A DNA stretch of 64,000 bases from the NCBI RefSeq assembly GCF_000735455.1, contig NZ_JMPS01000081.1, positions 1 through 64,000 on the forward strand, read 5' to 3'. Of the stretch, positions 49,490 to 59,281 are shown one piece after another; position 1 is the stretch's first letter, and every line of letters begins with the position of its first letter. The notes below the pieces were generated by a model. It was not told the DNA's origin. It made no database searches and saw nothing but the letters and a program-made list of their open reading frames with translations. Made by a program: the position numbers and the translations under genes. This stretch comes from Yokenella regensburgei ATCC 49455 (GTDB taxonomy: Bacteria > Pseudomonadota > Gammaproteobacteria > Enterobacterales > Enterobacteriaceae).

Positions 49490-50533
49490 TTAACGAATCT
49501 CGATCATCGGTCGTCCACCACGCGCGGTGATAAGCTCACCAATAGCGGTCAGCGTAATACCAAACTCAGCCGCGGCGGCCTGCACTTCGGTCTCTGAACC
49601 TGGTGCGACGGCCAGCAGCAGCCCACCGGAGGTTTGCGGATCGCACAACAGCGCGCGCCACTCATCCGGCATTTCGCCCATCAGATGACCGTAGCTTGCG
49701 AAGTTACGCCCGGTACCGCCCGGCACGGCGCCCAGCTTGATGTACTCTTCCACGCCCGGCAGTTTTGGCACATCGGCAAAGCGCACCTGCGCCTGTACAC
49801 CTGCGCCCTGACACATTTCGCTCAGGTGTCCGAGCAGGCCAAAACCGGTGACGTCGGTCATCGCCTTCACGCCTTCAATGTTGGCAAAAGCGGCACCCGC
49901 GAGGTTCATCTGGCACATCACTTCGGTAGCGAGACCTTTGTGCTCTGGCTTCAGCAGCGATTTTTTCTCGGCGGTGGTCAGCACACCGATGCCCAGCGGT
50001 TTGGTCAGGAACAGCTTGCATCCCGCCTGCGCGGTGCTGTTTTTCTTCACCCGCTCGGTCGGTACGATACCGGTAACCGCGAGGCCGAAAATCGGCTCCG
50101 GGGCATCGATAGAGTGGCCGCCGGCAAGGGCTATCCCCGCCTGCTGACAGGCAAAGCGCCCGCCTTCAATCACCTCACGGGCTATCTCCGGCGCCAGTTT
50201 TTCGATTGGCCAGCCGAGAATGGCGATCGCCATAATAGGTTTGCCGCCCATGGCAAAAATATCGCTGATGGCGTTGGTCGCGGCGATGCGGCCAAAATCA
50301 AACGGATTATCGACGATAGGCATGAAGAAATCGGTAGTGCTGATAACGGAAGTACCGTTACCCAGATCGTAGACCGCCGCGTCGTCGCGGGTCTCGTTAC
50401 CGACAAGCAGGTTCGGGTCGATAAACTTCGCCTGCTCACTATGCAGGATGGTTTCCAGCACTTTGGGGGAAATTTTACAACCGCAACCGGCTCCGTGGCT
50501 GTATTGCGTTAAACGAATGGCTTGCTCGCTCAT
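49490..50533 (-). CDS. selD: Selenide, water dikinase
   Basis: 347 residues, making selenophosphate from selenide and ATP for selenocysteine and selenouridine synthesis. The active-site GAGCGCKIS holds Cys17 and Lys20; this is the Cys form, not a Sec protein. The AIR-synthase-type glycine-rich domain follows ([13 protein letters not shown]). The start at 50533 has AGGAG six bases upstream; the ATG two codons before lies in that ribosome binding site region. Confidence 0.95.
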   Translation of the reverse strand: MSEQAIRLTQYSHGAGCGCKISPKVLETILHSEQAKFIDPNLLVGNETRDDAAVYDLGNGTSVISTTDFFMPIVDNPFDFGRIAATNAISDIFAMGGKPIMAIAILGWPIEKLAPEIAREVIEGGRFACQQAGIALAGGHSIDAPEPIFGLAVTGIVPTERVKKNSTAQAGCKLFLTKPLGIGVLTTAEKKSLLKPEHKGLATEVMCQMNLAGAAFANIEGVKAMTDVTGFGLLGHLSEMCQGAGVQAQVRFADVPKLPGVEEYIKLGAVPGGTGRNFASYGHLMGEMPDEWRALLCDPQTSGGLLLAVAPGSETEVQAAAAEFGITLTAIGELITARGGRPMIEIR

Positions 50534-50755
50534 GGACATCTCCTGTCATTGCAATCCGGATATGTTAGCGCCCAAACGCCGTACAGGTAAGTGTTGCCGT
50601 CTGATTTCGCGCACTGTTGCTCATTAAGCAGACAAAACCTGCGTTTTGCGAGCCAGGGCAATGTTTTTAACGTTGATTTTACTTTTACTACAATATGACA
50701 GAATTATGACAACGAAACGGTTGTCAGCAGGAGTTTTCCCATTAGAAAGGAATAA

Positions 50756-51505
50756 ATGATGAAGAAACGCGTGATAGCTTTGTGTCTTGCCGGGTTGTTT
50801 ACCACCAGCGCTTTTGCTCTTGCCCCTTCAGGCAACGATGCCACGACCAAGCCCGATCTGTATTACCTGACCAATGCGCAGGCGATTGACAGCCTGGCAC
50901 TGCTGCCACCGCCGCCGGAAGTCGGCAGTATTGCGTTTCTGAACGATCAGGCGATGTATGAGAAAGGTCGCCTGCTGCGCGGCACCGAGCGCGGTAAGCT
51001 CGCGGCGGAAGATGCCAACCTCAGCGGCGGCGGCGTGGCTAACGCCTTCTCCGGCGCGTTTGGCTCGCCGATCACCGAAAAAGACGCACCAGAGCTGCAC
51101 AAGCTTCTGACTAACATGATTGAGGACGCGGGCGATCTGGCGACCCGCGGGGCGAAAGAGAAGTACATGCGTATTCGCCCGTTTGCCTTCTACGGCGTAT
51201 CCACCTGCAATACCACTGAGCAGGATAAGCTGTCGAAAAACGGTTCATACCCGTCGGGCCACACCTCTATCGGCTGGGCTACGGCGCTGGTACTGGCAGA
51301 GATAAACCCGCAGCGACAGAACGACATCTTAAAACGAGGCTTTGAGCTGGGGCAAAGCCGGGTGATCTGCGGCTATCACTGGCAGAGCGATGTGGATGCA
51401 GCAAGGGTTGTCGGTTCAGCGGTTGTCGCCACGCTGCACACCAACCCGGCATTCCAGCAGCAATTACAGAAAGCGAAAGACGAGTTCGCGAAACAGAAGA
51501 AATAA
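50756..51505 (+). CDS. phoC: Class A nonspecific acid phosphatase (PhoC/PhoN type)
   Basis: 249 residues with a signal peptide ending TSAFA (near residue 21). The three-part PAP2 signature is complete: K-x6-RP (KEKYMRIRP), PSGH (SYPSGHTS), and SR-x5-H-x3-D ([12 protein letters not shown]). It is a periplasmic phosphatase with broad specificity. The gene sits between selD and ydjA, where E. coli has none, so it is an insertion relative to E. coli or a loss there. ATG at 50756 or 50759; AGAAAGGAA serves either. Confidence 0.9.
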   Translation: MMKKRVIALCLAGLFTTSAFALAPSGNDATTKPDLYYLTNAQAIDSLALLPPPPEVGSIAFLNDQAMYEKGRLLRGTERGKLAAEDANLSGGGVANAFSGAFGSPITEKDAPELHKLLTNMIEDAGDLATRGAKEKYMRIRPFAFYGVSTCNTTEQDKLSKNGSYPSGHTSIGWATALVLAEINPQRQNDILKRGFELGQSRVICGYHWQSDVDAARVVGSAVVATLHTNPAFQQQLQKAKDEFAKQKK

Positions 51506-51513
51506 GCATGATG

Positions 51514-51535
51514 GGCCGGGCAGCAGTGCCCGGCC
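51514..51535. terminator. Hairpin between convergent phoC and ydjA
   Basis: GGCCGGGCA (51514-51522) pairs perfectly with TGCCCGGCC (51527-51535) around GCAG. No T run follows on the plus strand, so it may be an imperfect terminator for either gene. Confidence 0.45.
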
Positions 51536-51551
51536 ACAAAAAATCAACGCG

Positions 51552-52103
51552 TCAGAAACGCACCACGAACGGCGCGGTATCAGCAACGCTAACGGTGGTA
51601 GAGGCCTTCAGCTGTGGTGTACCGAGGTACAGGAAGCCGACAATTTTATCTTCCGAACGGCACTTCAGCCCTTCGCGAACGAGGTCGCTTTCGGTCAACG
51701 CGCCGCTGCGCCAGATACCGTTAAAGCCCTGCGCCACTGCCGCCATCTGCATTGCCATCACCGCGCAGCCCGCCGACATCTCCTGCTCCCACTTCGGTAC
51801 CTTGTGATGCTCCTGGCACTTCGCGACGACGGCAATGATGAGCGGCGCGCGGAACGGTGCATTGCGTGCTTTCTCAATCGCCTTTTCGTCCTGCCCGGCA
51901 GCGACGGCACCGCGCTCCAGCAGCTGGCTGAAACGCTCGCGCCCCTCGCCTTCAATCACGAAAAATTGCCACGGCTGCAGAGTACCGTGATCAGGGGCAC
52001 GCATCCCGGCGCGTAAAATATTCTCTAATTGCTCACCCGCCGGGGCCGGTTCGGCCAGACGGGAGGCGCTGCGGCGATTAATCAATAATTCGAGTGCGTC
52101 CAT
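51552..52103 (-). CDS. ydjA: NAD(P)H nitroreductase YdjA
   Basis: 183-residue flavoprotein of the nitroreductase superfamily, the minimal form. FMN contacts are in [12 protein letters not shown] near residue 8 and the [20 protein letters not shown] block near 33. It reduces nitro compounds in vitro; the natural substrate is unknown. It is divergent from sppA, as in E. coli. Confidence 0.93.
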   Translation of the reverse strand: MDALELLINRRSASRLAEPAPAGEQLENILRAGMRAPDHGTLQPWQFFVIEGEGRERFSQLLERGAVAAGQDEKAIEKARNAPFRAPLIIAVVAKCQEHHKVPKWEQEMSAGCAVMAMQMAAVAQGFNGIWRSGALTESDLVREGLKCRSEDKIVGFLYLGTPQLKASTTVSVADTAPFVVRF

Positions 52104-52268
52104 TTAAGCTGCTCCTGTGACGTTATTTTTCATAAAATTAACATGCGCGTGGAAATTGTTACAGCACCGGAGGCGATTCCTGCTGACAATCGCTGACGGG
52201 AACTTTAGGATAACCCAACGTTGCGCCTGCAGTTGCGCCCTCTTTATCTGTTTTGTCAGGGAGAATAC

Positions 52269-54122
52269 ATGCGAACCCTATGGCGAATTTTTGCCGGATT
52301 CTTTAAATGGACCTGGCGCTTGCTCAATTTTGTCCGTGAGCTGGTGCTGAATTTGTTCTTTATTCTGATTGTGCTGGTGGTGGTTGGCGTGTGGCTGCAG
52401 TTCAGCAGCAGCACCTCTGAACGCACCGCCCGCGGCGCATTAACGCTGAATATTACCGGCGTGGTGGTGGATAAGCCTTCGACCAGCGGTAAAATCGGCG
52501 CGCTGAGTCGTCAGCTGCTGGGCGCAAGCTCGGATCGTCTGCAGGAAAACTCCCTGTTCGATATCGTGCAGACCATTCGTCAGGCAAAAGATGATCGCAA
52601 CATCACCGGTATCGTGCTGGATCTGAAAGATTTCGCCGGGGCCGACCAGCCCTCCATGCAGTATATCGGCAAAGCGCTGCGCGAATTCCGCGACAGCGGC
52701 AAACCGGTGTATGCCGTGGGCGATAACTACAGCCAGGGCCAGTACTATCTGGCGAGCTTCGCCAATAAAATTTACCTCTCCCCACAGGGCGTTGTTGATT
52801 TACATGGCTTCGCGACCAACGGCCTGTACTACAAAGCCCTGCTCGACAAGCTGAAAGTCTCAACCCACGTCTTCCGCGTCGGGACCTATAAATCTGCCGT
52901 TGAGCCGTTTATCCGTGATGATATGTCACCGGCAGCGCGCGAAGCCGACAGCCGCTGGATTGGCGAACTGTGGCAGAACTACCTGACCACCGTTGCCGCC
53001 AACCGCCAGATAACGCCGCAGCAGGTGTTCCCGGGTGCGAAAGAGATGCTCGAAGGCCTGCGTAAAACCGACGGTGACACCGCGAAGTACGCGCTTGATA
53101 ACAAACTGGTGGACGTACTGGCCTCCAGCGCTGAAGTGGAAAAAGCGCTGACCAAACAGTTTGGCTGGAGCAAAGCGGACAAAAACTTCCGTAACATCAG
53201 CTTCTACGATTACGCGCTGAAAACACCGTCCGATCAGGGCGACAGCGTGGCGGTTATCTTCGCCAATGGCGCCATCATGGACGGCCAGGAAACGCCGGGG
53301 AACGTTGGGGGTGATACCACCGCCGCGCAGATCCGCGACGCGCGCCTTGACCCGAAAGTGAAAGCGATTGTCCTGCGGGTGAACAGCCCGGGCGGCAGCG
53401 TGACGGCATCTGAAGTTATCCGTTCGGAACTGGCAGCCGCGAAAGCCGCAGGCAAACCGATTGTGGTATCGATGGGGGGTATGGCGGCATCCGGCGGTTA
53501 CTGGATCTCCACCCCGGCTAACTACATCATTGCTAACCCAAGCACCCTGACCGGTTCCATCGGCATCTTTGGCGTTATCAATACCGTGGAAAATACGCTC
53601 GATTCCGTTGGCGTTCACACCGATGGCGTTGCCACTTCACCGCTGGCGGACGTGTCGCTCACCAAAGCCCTGCCGCAGGAAGTGCAGGAGATGATGCAGC
53701 TCAGTATTGAGAATGGCTACAAGCGCTTTATCACCCTGGTGGCGAATGCACGTAACAGCACACCGGAACAGGTAGATAAAATTGCCCAGGGCCACGTCTG
53801 GACCGGTACCGACGCGAAAACCAACGGTCTGGTCGACAGTCTCGGCGACTTCGACGATGCGGTAGCAAAAGCGGCCGAGCTGGCGAAGCTCAAACAGTGG
53901 CATATTGAGTACTATCAGGACGAACCGTCGTTCTTCAACATGGTGCTCGATAGCCTGACCGGTTCTGTACGCGCAGCGCTGCCAGCCGCGATTCAGGCTG
54001 CCCTTCCGGCCCCGCTGGCTACGGCGGCAAATGCAGTGAAAGCGGAGAGCGACAAGCTTGCGGTCTTTAACGATCCGCAAAACCGCTATGCAATTTGCCT
54101 GACCTGCGCCAATATACGTTAA
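52269..54122 (+). CDS. sppA: Signal peptide peptidase A (protease IV)
   Basis: 617 residues, tandem S49 domains with an N-terminal membrane anchor ([19 protein letters not shown] near residue 28). The Lys of the dyad is in [11 protein letters not shown] near residue 209 and the nucleophile Ser is in [10 protein letters not shown] near 409. It degrades cleaved signal peptides on the periplasmic side of the inner membrane. The start at 52269 follows CAGGGAG and matches E. coli. Confidence 0.95.
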   Translation: MRTLWRIFAGFFKWTWRLLNFVRELVLNLFFILIVLVVVGVWLQFSSSTSERTARGALTLNITGVVVDKPSTSGKIGALSRQLLGASSDRLQENSLFDIVQTIRQAKDDRNITGIVLDLKDFAGADQPSMQYIGKALREFRDSGKPVYAVGDNYSQGQYYLASFANKIYLSPQGVVDLHGFATNGLYYKALLDKLKVSTHVFRVGTYKSAVEPFIRDDMSPAAREADSRWIGELWQNYLTTVAANRQITPQQVFPGAKEMLEGLRKTDGDTAKYALDNKLVDVLASSAEVEKALTKQFGWSKADKNFRNISFYDYALKTPSDQGDSVAVIFANGAIMDGQETPGNVGGDTTAAQIRDARLDPKVKAIVLRVNSPGGSVTASEVIRSELAAAKAAGKPIVVSMGGMAASGGYWISTPANYIIANPSTLTGSIGIFGVINTVENTLDSVGVHTDGVATSPLADVSLTKALPQEVQEMMQLSIENGYKRFITLVANARNSTPEQVDKIAQGHVWTGTDAKTNGLVDSLGDFDDAVAKAAELAKLKQWHIEYYQDEPSFFNMVLDSLTGSVRAALPAAIQAALPAPLATAANAVKAESDKLAVFNDPQNRYAICLTCANIR

Positions 54123-54127
54123 TCCTT

Positions 54128-54156
54128 ATCCCCTCCGAATGGAGGGGATTTTCTTT
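54128..54156 (+). terminator. Terminator of sppA
   Basis: ATCCCCTCC (54128-54136) pairs with GGAGGGGAT (54141-54149) around GAAT and is followed by TTTTCTTT. It lies before ansA, which probably has its own promoter or relies on read-through. Confidence 0.88.
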
Positions 54157-54174
54157 ATGTCATAGCCTGATACC

Positions 54175-55191
54175 ATGCAAAAGAAATCAATCTACGTTGC
54201 CTACACCGGCGGTACCATCGGTATGCAACGCTCCGAACACGGTTACATTCCTGTCTCTGGTCACCTGCAGCGCCAGCTGGCGCTGATGCCTGAATTCCAT
54301 CGCCCGGAGATGCCCTCCTTCACCATTCATGAATACGCGCCGCTGATGGACTCTTCGGACATGACGCCGGAAGACTGGCAGCATATCGCCGACGATATTA
54401 AGGCCCATTACGACGAGTACGACGGTTTCGTGATCCTGCACGGCACCGACACGATGGCGTTCACCGCCTCGGCTCTCTCCTTCATGCTGGAGAACCTGGG
54501 CAAGCCGGTGATCGTGACCGGTTCGCAAATCCCGCTCGCGGAGCTGCGCTCTGACGGGCAGATCAACCTGCTGAACGCGCTGTACGTAGCGGCAAACTAC
54601 CCGATCAACGAAGTGACGCTGTTTTTCAACAACCGTCTGTTCCGGGGCAACCGCACCACTAAAGCCCACGCCGACGGCTTTGATGCCTTTGCCTCCCCTA
54701 ACCTGCCGCCGCTGCTGGAGGCCGGGATCCATATCCGCCGTCTCAATACCCCAGCGGCCCCTCACGGCGAGGGTGAGCTGATCGTTCATCCGATTACCCC
54801 GCAGCCGATTGGTGTGGTCACCATCTATCCGGGAATTTCCGCCGAAGTGGTGCGTAACTTCCTGCGCCAGCCGGTGAAAGCGCTGATCCTGCGCTCCTAT
54901 GGCGTCGGCAATGCGCCTCAGAACGGTGAGTTTCTCCAGGAACTGGCGCAGGCCAGCCAGCGCGGCATTCTGGTGATTAATCTAACCCAGTGTATGTCTG
55001 GCAAGGTGAATATGGGCGGCTATGCCACCGGTAACGCGCTGGCGCATGCCGGGGTGATTGGCGGTGCCGACATGACCGTTGAGGCGACGCTGACTAAGCT
55101 TCACTATCTGTTAAGTCAGGATCTCGACGTGGAAGAGATGCGCATCGCGATGCAGCAGAACCTGCGCGGCGAGCTGACGCTGGATGATTAA
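54175..55191 (+). CDS. ansA: Cytoplasmic L-asparaginase I
   Basis: 338 residues of the type I asparaginase family. Catalytic Thr residues are in YTGGTIG near residue 12 and HGTDTM near 91. No signal peptide is seen, in keeping with the cytoplasmic low-affinity enzyme. No strong ribosome binding site precedes the ATG. It is followed by pncA after 9 bp. Confidence 0.95.
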   Translation: MQKKSIYVAYTGGTIGMQRSEHGYIPVSGHLQRQLALMPEFHRPEMPSFTIHEYAPLMDSSDMTPEDWQHIADDIKAHYDEYDGFVILHGTDTMAFTASALSFMLENLGKPVIVTGSQIPLAELRSDGQINLLNALYVAANYPINEVTLFFNNRLFRGNRTTKAHADGFDAFASPNLPPLLEAGIHIRRLNTPAAPHGEGELIVHPITPQPIGVVTIYPGISAEVVRNFLRQPVKALILRSYGVGNAPQNGEFLQELAQASQRGILVINLTQCMSGKVNMGGYATGNALAHAGVIGGADMTVEATLTKLHYLLSQDLDVEEMRIAMQQNLRGELTLDD

Positions 55192-55200
55192 GGAGTGACC

Positions 55201-55842
55201 ATGAGCCATCGTGCATTGTTGCTGGTTGATCTACAAAACGATTTTTGCGCCGGCGGCGCGCTTGCCGTGCCGGAAGGTGATAGCACTATCGATGTGGCAA
55301 ATCAGCTTATCGGCTGGTGCAAGGCGCGCGGCGATGCGGTAGTGGCAAGCCAGGACTGGCACCCTGCCGATCACGGTAGTTTCGCCAGCCAGCATCAGGC
55401 AGAGCCCTACTCACAGGGTGTGCTGGACGGGCTGCCACAAACCTGGTGGCCGGATCACTGCGTGCAGCACAGCGAAGGTGCCGCACTGCATCCGCTGTTG
55501 CAGCACCAGGCGATTGATGCGGTATTTACCAAAGGCGAGCATCGTAATATCGATAGCTATAGCGCGTTTTTCGACAACGGTCATCGGCAGAAAACCGGGC
55601 TCGATGAATGGCTTCGCCACCATGAAATCAGCGAACTGCTGGTGTCCGGTCTCGCCACGGACTACTGCGTGAAGTTTACCGTGCTCGACGCCCTGAAACT
55701 CGGATACGCGGTGAACGTCATCACCGACGGCTGCCGTGGAGTCAACATTGACCCGCAGGACAGCACCAGAGCGTTTATGGAAATGGCCGCCGCTGGCGCC
55801 ACGTTATACACCGTGGCGGACTGGCTGGAGACACAGCAATAA
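55201..55842 (+). CDS. pncA: Nicotinamidase
   Basis: 213 residues, isochorismatase fold. The catalytic triad is visible: Asp10 in VDLQNDF, Lys in FTKGEHRN near 111, Cys in LATDYCVKF near 156, with metal ligands in DWHPADHGS near 51. It converts nicotinamide to nicotinic acid in NAD salvage. AAGGAG precedes the ATG at 55201, so the GTG six bases earlier is rejected. Its stop is four bases from that of the convergent ydjE. Confidence 0.95.
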   Translation: MSHRALLLVDLQNDFCAGGALAVPEGDSTIDVANQLIGWCKARGDAVVASQDWHPADHGSFASQHQAEPYSQGVLDGLPQTWWPDHCVQHSEGAALHPLLQHQAIDAVFTKGEHRNIDSYSAFFDNGHRQKTGLDEWLRHHEISELLVSGLATDYCVKFTVLDALKLGYAVNVITDGCRGVNIDPQDSTRAFMEMAAAGATLYTVADWLETQQ

Positions 55843-55846
55843 CGCA

Positions 55847-57241
55847 TTACCTGATGGCGGCGGCATCGTCATCAGGTACTTTTCCCCCCACGCTCGAAAT
55901 ATCCTCAAGCGAAACCATCCGCGTTTCGATACCAAAGACAAACAGCACCAGCGAGCAGAGCAACAGCAACACACCCAGCACAATGAACACGGTGACAGAA
56001 CCGTACCGCGTCAGCAGTACCGCCACGCCATAGGGAGTAAACGCTGCGACAATACGCCCTACCGCGTTGACGAAGCCAGATCCCCGCAACCGCAGATGGG
56101 TGGGCCACAGTTCCGGCACATAAACCGCAGAGGCAAAGCAGACATACATATACAGGAAGAAAATCATTACCAGACCGTAGGTCAGAATGGCCCACTCGGC
56201 GGTCTGAATCGCGTAGAAGTAACCCAGTATCGCAATAATTGCCAATATCGACGAACCGAATAATCTCCGGGGGAAGTAGTCAATAATCAGTGCGGCAACA
56301 AAGATCCCAACCGGTGCGCCAATCATGATAACGGCAGTCATTATGATTGACCGCGCGACATCAATGCCTGAGTTCACAAAAATCGTTGGGATCCAGACGG
56401 TAATGGTATAGAGCGAGATATTCATGGCGATCAGTACCGTAATTGCCACCAGCGTCCGCCTGAGCATCTGCCCCTGAAATAACTGCCAAAAAGAGCCATT
56501 CTCTTCACAACCTGAACGCCTCCCATGCAATACGGGTAACGGTGGCAGCGTCATGTTTTTCTCTTTTTCTATCTGAGTTTCAACATCTCGTAGGTGCTGC
56601 TCAGCGGCCCCATGATAGCCCTTGCTCGCCAGCCAGCGTGGAGACTCAATGAAGTATTTTCCCGACAGATACCAGGCTAAAAGAATGCCAGCCCCTCCGA
56701 GTAAAAACATCATCCGCCAGCTAAAATGCGCAATCACCACCACGCCAATCAACGCCGACAGCAAAGGAGACCAGTTGCCCACAAAAGAGAGCCGGGCAGA
56801 CCATTTCCCCCGGACTCTGGCAGGAATAAATTCAGTAAACGAAGCGTAACCCACCATGATAAGAGCCCCCATTCCCGTCCCCATCAGGCAGCGGAAGAAA
56901 ATGAGCCAGTACATATCAGGGACAAACGCTGCGGCGGCGGCGGCAATGCCGACAATCAGCAGGTTGATACGAAACGCTCGGCGTCTGCCGAAATAATCAC
57001 CAATAAAACCGCCCGCCAGGGAACCGATGAAATAACCAAACATCAACGCCGAGGTAAAAGCGGCATTGAGAAAATTATTTGACCATCCGATGCTCACTAG
57101 TTTTGCCACCACCACATTGCCGGAATAGCTGAGAAACCCGGTCAGTAATAGGCTAAAACTGATAATACCGAAAATACGATAATGAAAGCGGGCTAAGGGT
57201 AATTGATCCAGTCTGCTGCCAATATTGTCGTGATGTTCCAT
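55847..57241 (-). CDS. ydjE: MFS sugar-porter-type transporter YdjE
   Basis: 464 residues, twelve spans. Family signatures: GSLAGGFIGDYFGRRRAF near residue 75 and the second-half GMPVG-like loop RDVETQIEKE central linker. It is related to YdjK in the same cluster, and the two share the ending ETR/ETKGVSVESL-type tail. The substrate is unknown; it probably imports the same class of compound the cluster degrades. GAGG precedes the ATG. A perfect dyad at 57316-57338 lies in its upstream gap. Confidence 0.9.
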   Translation of the reverse strand: MEHHDNIGSRLDQLPLARFHYRIFGIISFSLLLTGFLSYSGNVVVAKLVSIGWSNNFLNAAFTSALMFGYFIGSLAGGFIGDYFGRRRAFRINLLIVGIAAAAAAFVPDMYWLIFFRCLMGTGMGALIMVGYASFTEFIPARVRGKWSARLSFVGNWSPLLSALIGVVVIAHFSWRMMFLLGGAGILLAWYLSGKYFIESPRWLASKGYHGAAEQHLRDVETQIEKEKNMTLPPLPVLHGRRSGCEENGSFWQLFQGQMLRRTLVAITVLIAMNISLYTITVWIPTIFVNSGIDVARSIIMTAVIMIGAPVGIFVAALIIDYFPRRLFGSSILAIIAILGYFYAIQTAEWAILTYGLVMIFFLYMYVCFASAVYVPELWPTHLRLRGSGFVNAVGRIVAAFTPYGVAVLLTRYGSVTVFIVLGVLLLLCSLVLFVFGIETRMVSLEDISSVGGKVPDDDAAAIR

Positions 57242-57315
57242 CTGGATGCCTCAAAGACTCCGGTCTCCCGATAAGAGAGAAAGAGCATAATGTAGAGTTT
57301 TTAAATAATGACTAT

Positions 57316-57338
57316 CGCGGTAAATTTAATTTACCGCG
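57316..57338. promoter_or_regulatory. Perfect dyad between ydjF and ydjE
   Basis: CGCGGTAAA (57316-57324) is an exact inverted repeat of TTTACCGCG (57330-57338) around TTTAA. It lies about 75 bp upstream of the ydjE ATG and 57 bp beyond the ydjF stop. It could be an operator for YdjF or another regulator, or a hairpin in the mRNA. Confidence 0.45.
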
Positions 57339-57394
57339 TCATCTATCATCATGTTATTTAACATCACCAGTGAGGAACAAACGCGTAGCCGTCA

Positions 57395-58153
57395 TTAATA
57401 AACAAGCTGGATGCTATTATTTTTGCAATATGCGATCCATTCTGCACTGGGTGCTTTATTCGTTATAATGTAATTAATATGGCTTAAATCAATTAACTGG
57501 ACAAAGGCTTTGCGATCAAACTTAGAATGATCGACCAGCAAGGCGACTTCTGTTGCCTGAGCGATCATGGTCTTCTTGATTTCAGCTTCCGCCTCATTCG
57601 AGTCAAGCGCCCCACTGTCTCTGTCCAGACCTTTACAGCTCATCACCATGATGTCCACATGGTATCGACTAATGATCTCTTTGGTGATGCGTCCCTGCAA
57701 AGAGAGAGTGCTTTTGTTTAACTCGCCGCCGGTGGAAACAACATTAATCTCCGACAAAGCGAGCTCGTGAAAAGCTTCGGCTGAATTCGTTAATAAAGTG
57801 AGATCGCCTCGCTCCTTCAGCAGTTTTAGTAATTCCATTGCCGTACTACTGGAGTCTGCTGCCATAGTGGTTTTATTTTTAATCAATGGCAACGCATTAC
57901 GGGCAATCGTCTGTTTCTCTTCATAGAACGATTTCGCCCTCTTATAAAAATGAATATTTTCAGACAGCACGGTATTATTTAATACCGCACCACCATAAGT
58001 ACGGGTCAAAAATCCTTCATCTTCGAGTTTTTCCAGGTCGCGGCGAATCGTCTCTTCAGTTACCTGAAAAATTGAGCTCAAATTTGAGACAACCACTTTC
58101 TTGTCATTGGCAACCATTTGTTTAATTGCCTGAATTCTGTCTTTTGCCGCCAC
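57395..58153 (-). CDS. ydjF: DeoR-family regulator YdjF
   Basis: 252 residues with an N-terminal DeoR helix-turn-helix (RIQAIKQMVANDKKVVVSNL then TEETIRRDLEKLEDEGFLTRTYGGAV near 35) and a C-terminal sugar-phosphate-sensing domain with DSSST and CKGLDRDSGALD. A GTG start at 58153 with AGAGGTG upstream gives the same length as E. coli YdjF; an ATG 69 bp upstream adds an unconserved segment. It is the likely repressor of the ydj cluster. Confidence 0.92.
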   Translation of the reverse strand: MAAKDRIQAIKQMVANDKKVVVSNLSSIFQVTEETIRRDLEKLEDEGFLTRTYGGAVLNNTVLSENIHFYKRAKSFYEEKQTIARNALPLIKNKTTMAADSSSTAMELLKLLKERGDLTLLTNSAEAFHELALSEINVVSTGGELNKSTLSLQGRITKEIISRYHVDIMVMSCKGLDRDSGALDSNEAEAEIKKTMIAQATEVALLVDHSKFDRKAFVQLIDLSHINYIITNKAPSAEWIAYCKNNSIQLVY

Positions 58154-58288
58154 AATTACACCTCTGTTCCCTTCAACATCATGATAAGTTCTCAGTATCT
58201 CACAGGCTATGTTTATCTTCAAAAGAACACGTCTGAATCACAGATTTTCATGTGTTTTACACAGAAACAGAGGTGATGATTACTGCCG

Positions 58289-59272
58289 TTATACGTGGTC
58301 CAGAGCCTCAGCCATTCTTCTCATCATTAACGCATCTTCATCCGTTAATGCGATGCTCAAGGCCTGCACATTTTCGCGAACCTGCTCTGGCGCTGTTGCC
58401 CCACTGAGGATAGAAATCAAATCGCTTTGTTTCAAAATCCACGCCAGCGCCAGTCCTGGAACCGTAGTGCGGTATTTGTCGCAAAGCGGCCGCCACTGCT
58501 CAAGCATGTCGATAACCCGCAGCATATTGTCACGCTGGAACCAAACCTTATTCGCCCGCGCCCCGCCCGGCACATAGTCACGAGCAATTGTGCCGGTTAA
58601 TAATCCCTGCTCCAGCGGCGAGTAAACCTGAACAACAATCCCGTGCTCGCGGCACAATGGCAGAAGATCGCTTTCCAGCGCCCGGTCAAGGATGCTGTAT
58701 TTCGCCTGCACAATATCCAGTTCACCATGCTTAAGATACTCACGGATATGGCTGGCATCGACGTTCGCCGCACCAATCGCACGAATTTTACCTTCGGCCT
58801 TCAGCGCATTAAGCGTTTCCATAGTTTCGGATATCGGCGTGAAGAACGGGGGAACGGATTGCCAGTGCGTCATGTAAATATCAATACAATCAATATTCAA
58901 ACGCTGCAGACTGGTTTCAACCTCTTCACGAACAGAATCCGCAGAAAGGTTTTTATACAACTGGCGGTCGCCGACTTTATTGAACAGGCTGCCTTCTCGC
59001 TCCCAGACAATCCCACATTTAGTTTCTACTACCATCTCATCACGGGGTAGTTGTTTTAGCGCCTGCCCGACAATGGTTTCACTATTGCCAAAATTATATC
59101 CCGGCGCGGTATCAATCAGGTTAATGCCGCAGCGATGTGCTTCGACAATGGTATCGATGCAAATCTGCAGGTCGAGATCGCCATTCCATGCCGGACCGCC
59201 GCCAATGGCCCAGGTGCCCAGCCCCATACGGGAAAGTTTGATATCCGTACTACCTAAAGGAATCATATTCAT
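58289..59272 (-). CDS. ydjG: Aldo-keto reductase YdjG
   Basis: 327 residues, (beta/alpha)8 AKR fold. The catalytic tetrad is visible in INLIDTAPGYNFG (Asp, Tyr) near residue 52, VETKCG (Lys) near 85 and MTHWQ (His) near 133. NADPH-binding residues lie near the C-terminus (SILSGATAPEQVREN). The E. coli protein reduces methylglyoxal with NADH; its natural substrate in this cluster is unknown. Start at 59272 (MNMIPLG); an ATG two codons on is possible. Confidence 0.93.
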   Translation of the reverse strand: MNMIPLGSTDIKLSRMGLGTWAIGGGPAWNGDLDLQICIDTIVEAHRCGINLIDTAPGYNFGNSETIVGQALKQLPRDEMVVETKCGIVWEREGSLFNKVGDRQLYKNLSADSVREEVETSLQRLNIDCIDIYMTHWQSVPPFFTPISETMETLNALKAEGKIRAIGAANVDASHIREYLKHGELDIVQAKYSILDRALESDLLPLCREHGIVVQVYSPLEQGLLTGTIARDYVPGGARANKVWFQRDNMLRVIDMLEQWRPLCDKYRTTVPGLALAWILKQSDLISILSGATAPEQVRENVQALSIALTDEDALMMRRMAEALDHV

Positions 59273-59281
59273 CTGACGTTA

